From assembly GCA_902797405.1 (NCBI GenBank), contig CADBSP010000069.1, positions 1-6,177 of the forward strand: a DNA stretch of 6,177 nt, given 5' to 3'. The notes beneath the pieces are model-generated. The model saw nothing but the letters and a program-made list of their open reading frames with translations. It was not told the origin of the DNA and searched no databases. The stretch comes from an uncultured Eubacteriales bacterium. GTDB lineage: Bacteria > Bacillota > Clostridia > Peptostreptococcales > Anaerovoracaceae. A program made the position numbers and the translations under genes. The stretch's first letter is position 1. Every line of letters begins with the position of its first letter. Positions 5,873-6,177 of this stretch are shown piece by piece.

Positions 5873-5911
5873 CACGCGTGAATGGACAAATGAAGTTATT
5901 ATTCATGCGTG
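5873..5911 (+). other. Long inverted repeat in the tRNA-Gly 5' leader
   Basis: CACGCGTGAAT (5873-5883) can pair with ATTCATGCGTG (5901-5911) over 11 bp, with a single G-U pair, enclosing a 17-base loop. No T-tract follows, so it is not a standard terminator. The left arm also contains CGCGTGAA (5875-5882), an exact complement of TTCACGCG (5933-5940), which includes the first three bases of tRNA-Gly. The two pairings are mutually exclusive. Confidence 0.6.
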
Positions 5912-5937
5912 CAACATCCTATCAGTTCATAGTTCAC

Positions 5938-6011
5938 GCGGATGTAGTTTAATGGCAGAACGCGAGCTTCCCAAGCTTGCAGCGAGGGTTCGATTCCCTT
6001 CATCCGCTCCA
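5938..6011 (+). tRNA. tRNA-Gly, anticodon CCC, CCA encoded
   Basis: A full cloverleaf is visible. The acceptor stem GCGGATG (5938-5944) pairs perfectly with CATCCGC (6001-6007). The D arm follows, then the anticodon stem CGAGC/GCTTG with loop TTCCCAA (5968-5974). The T arm is GAGGG/CCCTT around TTCGATT. The anticodon at 5970-5972 is CCC, which reads GGG glycine codons. The discriminator base is T (6008), as expected for bacterial tRNA-Gly, followed by an encoded CCA (6009-6011). The end of the gene from 6001 is the first copy of an 18-bp tandem repeat. Confidence 0.96.
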
Positions 6012-6036
6012 GAGGTTTCATCCGTTCCAGAGGTTT
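6001..6036 (+). repeat. 18-bp tandem duplication of the tRNA-Gly 3' end
   Basis: catccgctccagaggttt (6001-6018) is repeated directly at 6019-6036 with one change (C to T at 6025). The unit contains the 3' acceptor strand, the discriminator, the encoded CCA and seven following bases. The second copy could still pair with the tRNA 5' strand, with one G-U pair. Slippage duplication and a trace of integration at a tRNA 3' end are both possible; the very short offset favours slippage. Confidence 0.9.
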
Positions 6037-6039
6037 TTG

Positions 6040-6068
6040 TTGACAAAGCAAGATCGCTCTTGTATAAT
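6040..6068 (+). promoter_or_regulatory. Consensus sigma-A promoter of tRNA-Asn
   Basis: TTGACA (6040-6045) and TATAAT (6063-6068) are both perfect and are separated by the optimal 17 bases. Transcription should start near 6075, about 27 bases before the tRNA-Asn gene. Such a strong promoter fits a stable RNA gene and may serve further genes to the right of the window. Confidence 0.9.
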
Positions 6069-6075
6069 ACTTGTT

Positions 6076-6089
6076 GTCGCTAAAGCGAC
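6076..6089 (+). other. Small hairpin in the tRNA-Asn leader
   Basis: GTCGC (6076-6080) and GCGAC (6085-6089) form a perfect 5-bp stem with a TAAA loop, starting right at the predicted transcription start. It would sit at the 5' end of the precursor removed by RNase P. No T-tract follows. Confidence 0.45.
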
Positions 6090-6101
6090 GTCATAAGGTA
6101 T

Positions 6102-6176
6102 TCCGAGGTAGCTCAATGGTGGAGCAACCGGCTGTTAACCGGTAGGCTGTGGGTTCGAGCCCCACCCTCGGAGCCA
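6102..6176 (+). tRNA. tRNA-Asn, anticodon GTT, CCA encoded
   Basis: A complete cloverleaf is visible. The acceptor stem TCCGAGG (6102-6108) pairs with CCTCGGA (6166-6172). The D arm is GCTC/GAGC, the anticodon stem ACCGG/CCGGT encloses loop CTGTTAA (6132-6138), and the T arm GTGGG/CCCAC encloses TTCGAGC. The anticodon at 6134-6136 is GTT, reading AAC and AAT. The discriminator is G (6173), followed by an encoded CCA (6174-6176). It closely resembles Firmicute tRNA-Asn genes and ends one base before the window edge. Confidence 0.97.
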
Positions 6177-6177
6177 A

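Noticed and set aside
5873..5911. Leader hairpin as the rsmJ terminator
   Set aside because: The stem is good, but no T-tract follows, and it lies downstream of a likely tRNA promoter that must read through it.
5865..6083. 72-codon plus-strand open frame
   Set aside because: It runs straight through the tRNA-Gly gene and its leader and has no protein character.

Overview
The window looks like a chromosomal segment of a low-to-medium GC Gram-positive bacterium, most likely a Firmicute of the Clostridia type. The grounds are strong AGGAGG-type ribosome binding sites, a GTG-started VanR-like response regulator, a YhaM-family exoribonuclease, a stand-alone RecD2 (no RecB/RecC nearby), a ComF protein, sigma-A promoters close to consensus and tRNAs with encoded CCA ends. 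The taxon is an inference from gene content; nothing here fixes a genus.

The left 4.85 kb is a co-directional minus-strand series. Read in the direction of transcription it is an OmpR-family response regulator (4847-4152), a YhaM-like 3'-5' exoribonuclease (4057-3089), the RecD2 helicase (2925-685) and a ComF-type phosphoribosyltransferase-like protein (from 649, running off the left edge). Gaps are 94, 163 and 35 bases with no convincing intrinsic terminator, so these genes may be one transcript started from a good promoter upstream of the regulator. The themes are RNA turnover, DNA repair/recombination and DNA uptake, with a regulator at the head and no histidine kinase beside it.

The 163-base gap between yhaM and recD2 is the least ordinary sequence here. 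It holds a degenerate 12-bp tandem repeat of about 11 units with ATTAAT/ATCAAT cores at exact 12-base phase. The array starts on the yhaM stop codon and ends just before recD2. Read +1 to the yhaM frame it is open for 49 codons as D/N-x-x-I/V tetrads, and a TTT-TGA site sits at the yhaM stop.

A 234-base divergent intergenic region (4848-5081) separates the minus series from the plus-strand genes. It carries a promoter in each direction and a near-perfect 18-bp palindrome with extra half-sites.

The right side, on the plus strand, has an RsmJ-like 16S rRNA guanine methyltransferase (5082-5840), then tRNA-Gly(CCC) (5938-6011) and tRNA-Asn(GTT) (6102-6176), each with its own recognisable promoter. 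The methyltransferase start region contains a 36-bp tandem duplication, and the 3' end of tRNA-Gly is duplicated as an 18-bp tandem repeat. Most of the window is ordinary housekeeping sequence; the repeats are the parts that merit a second look.
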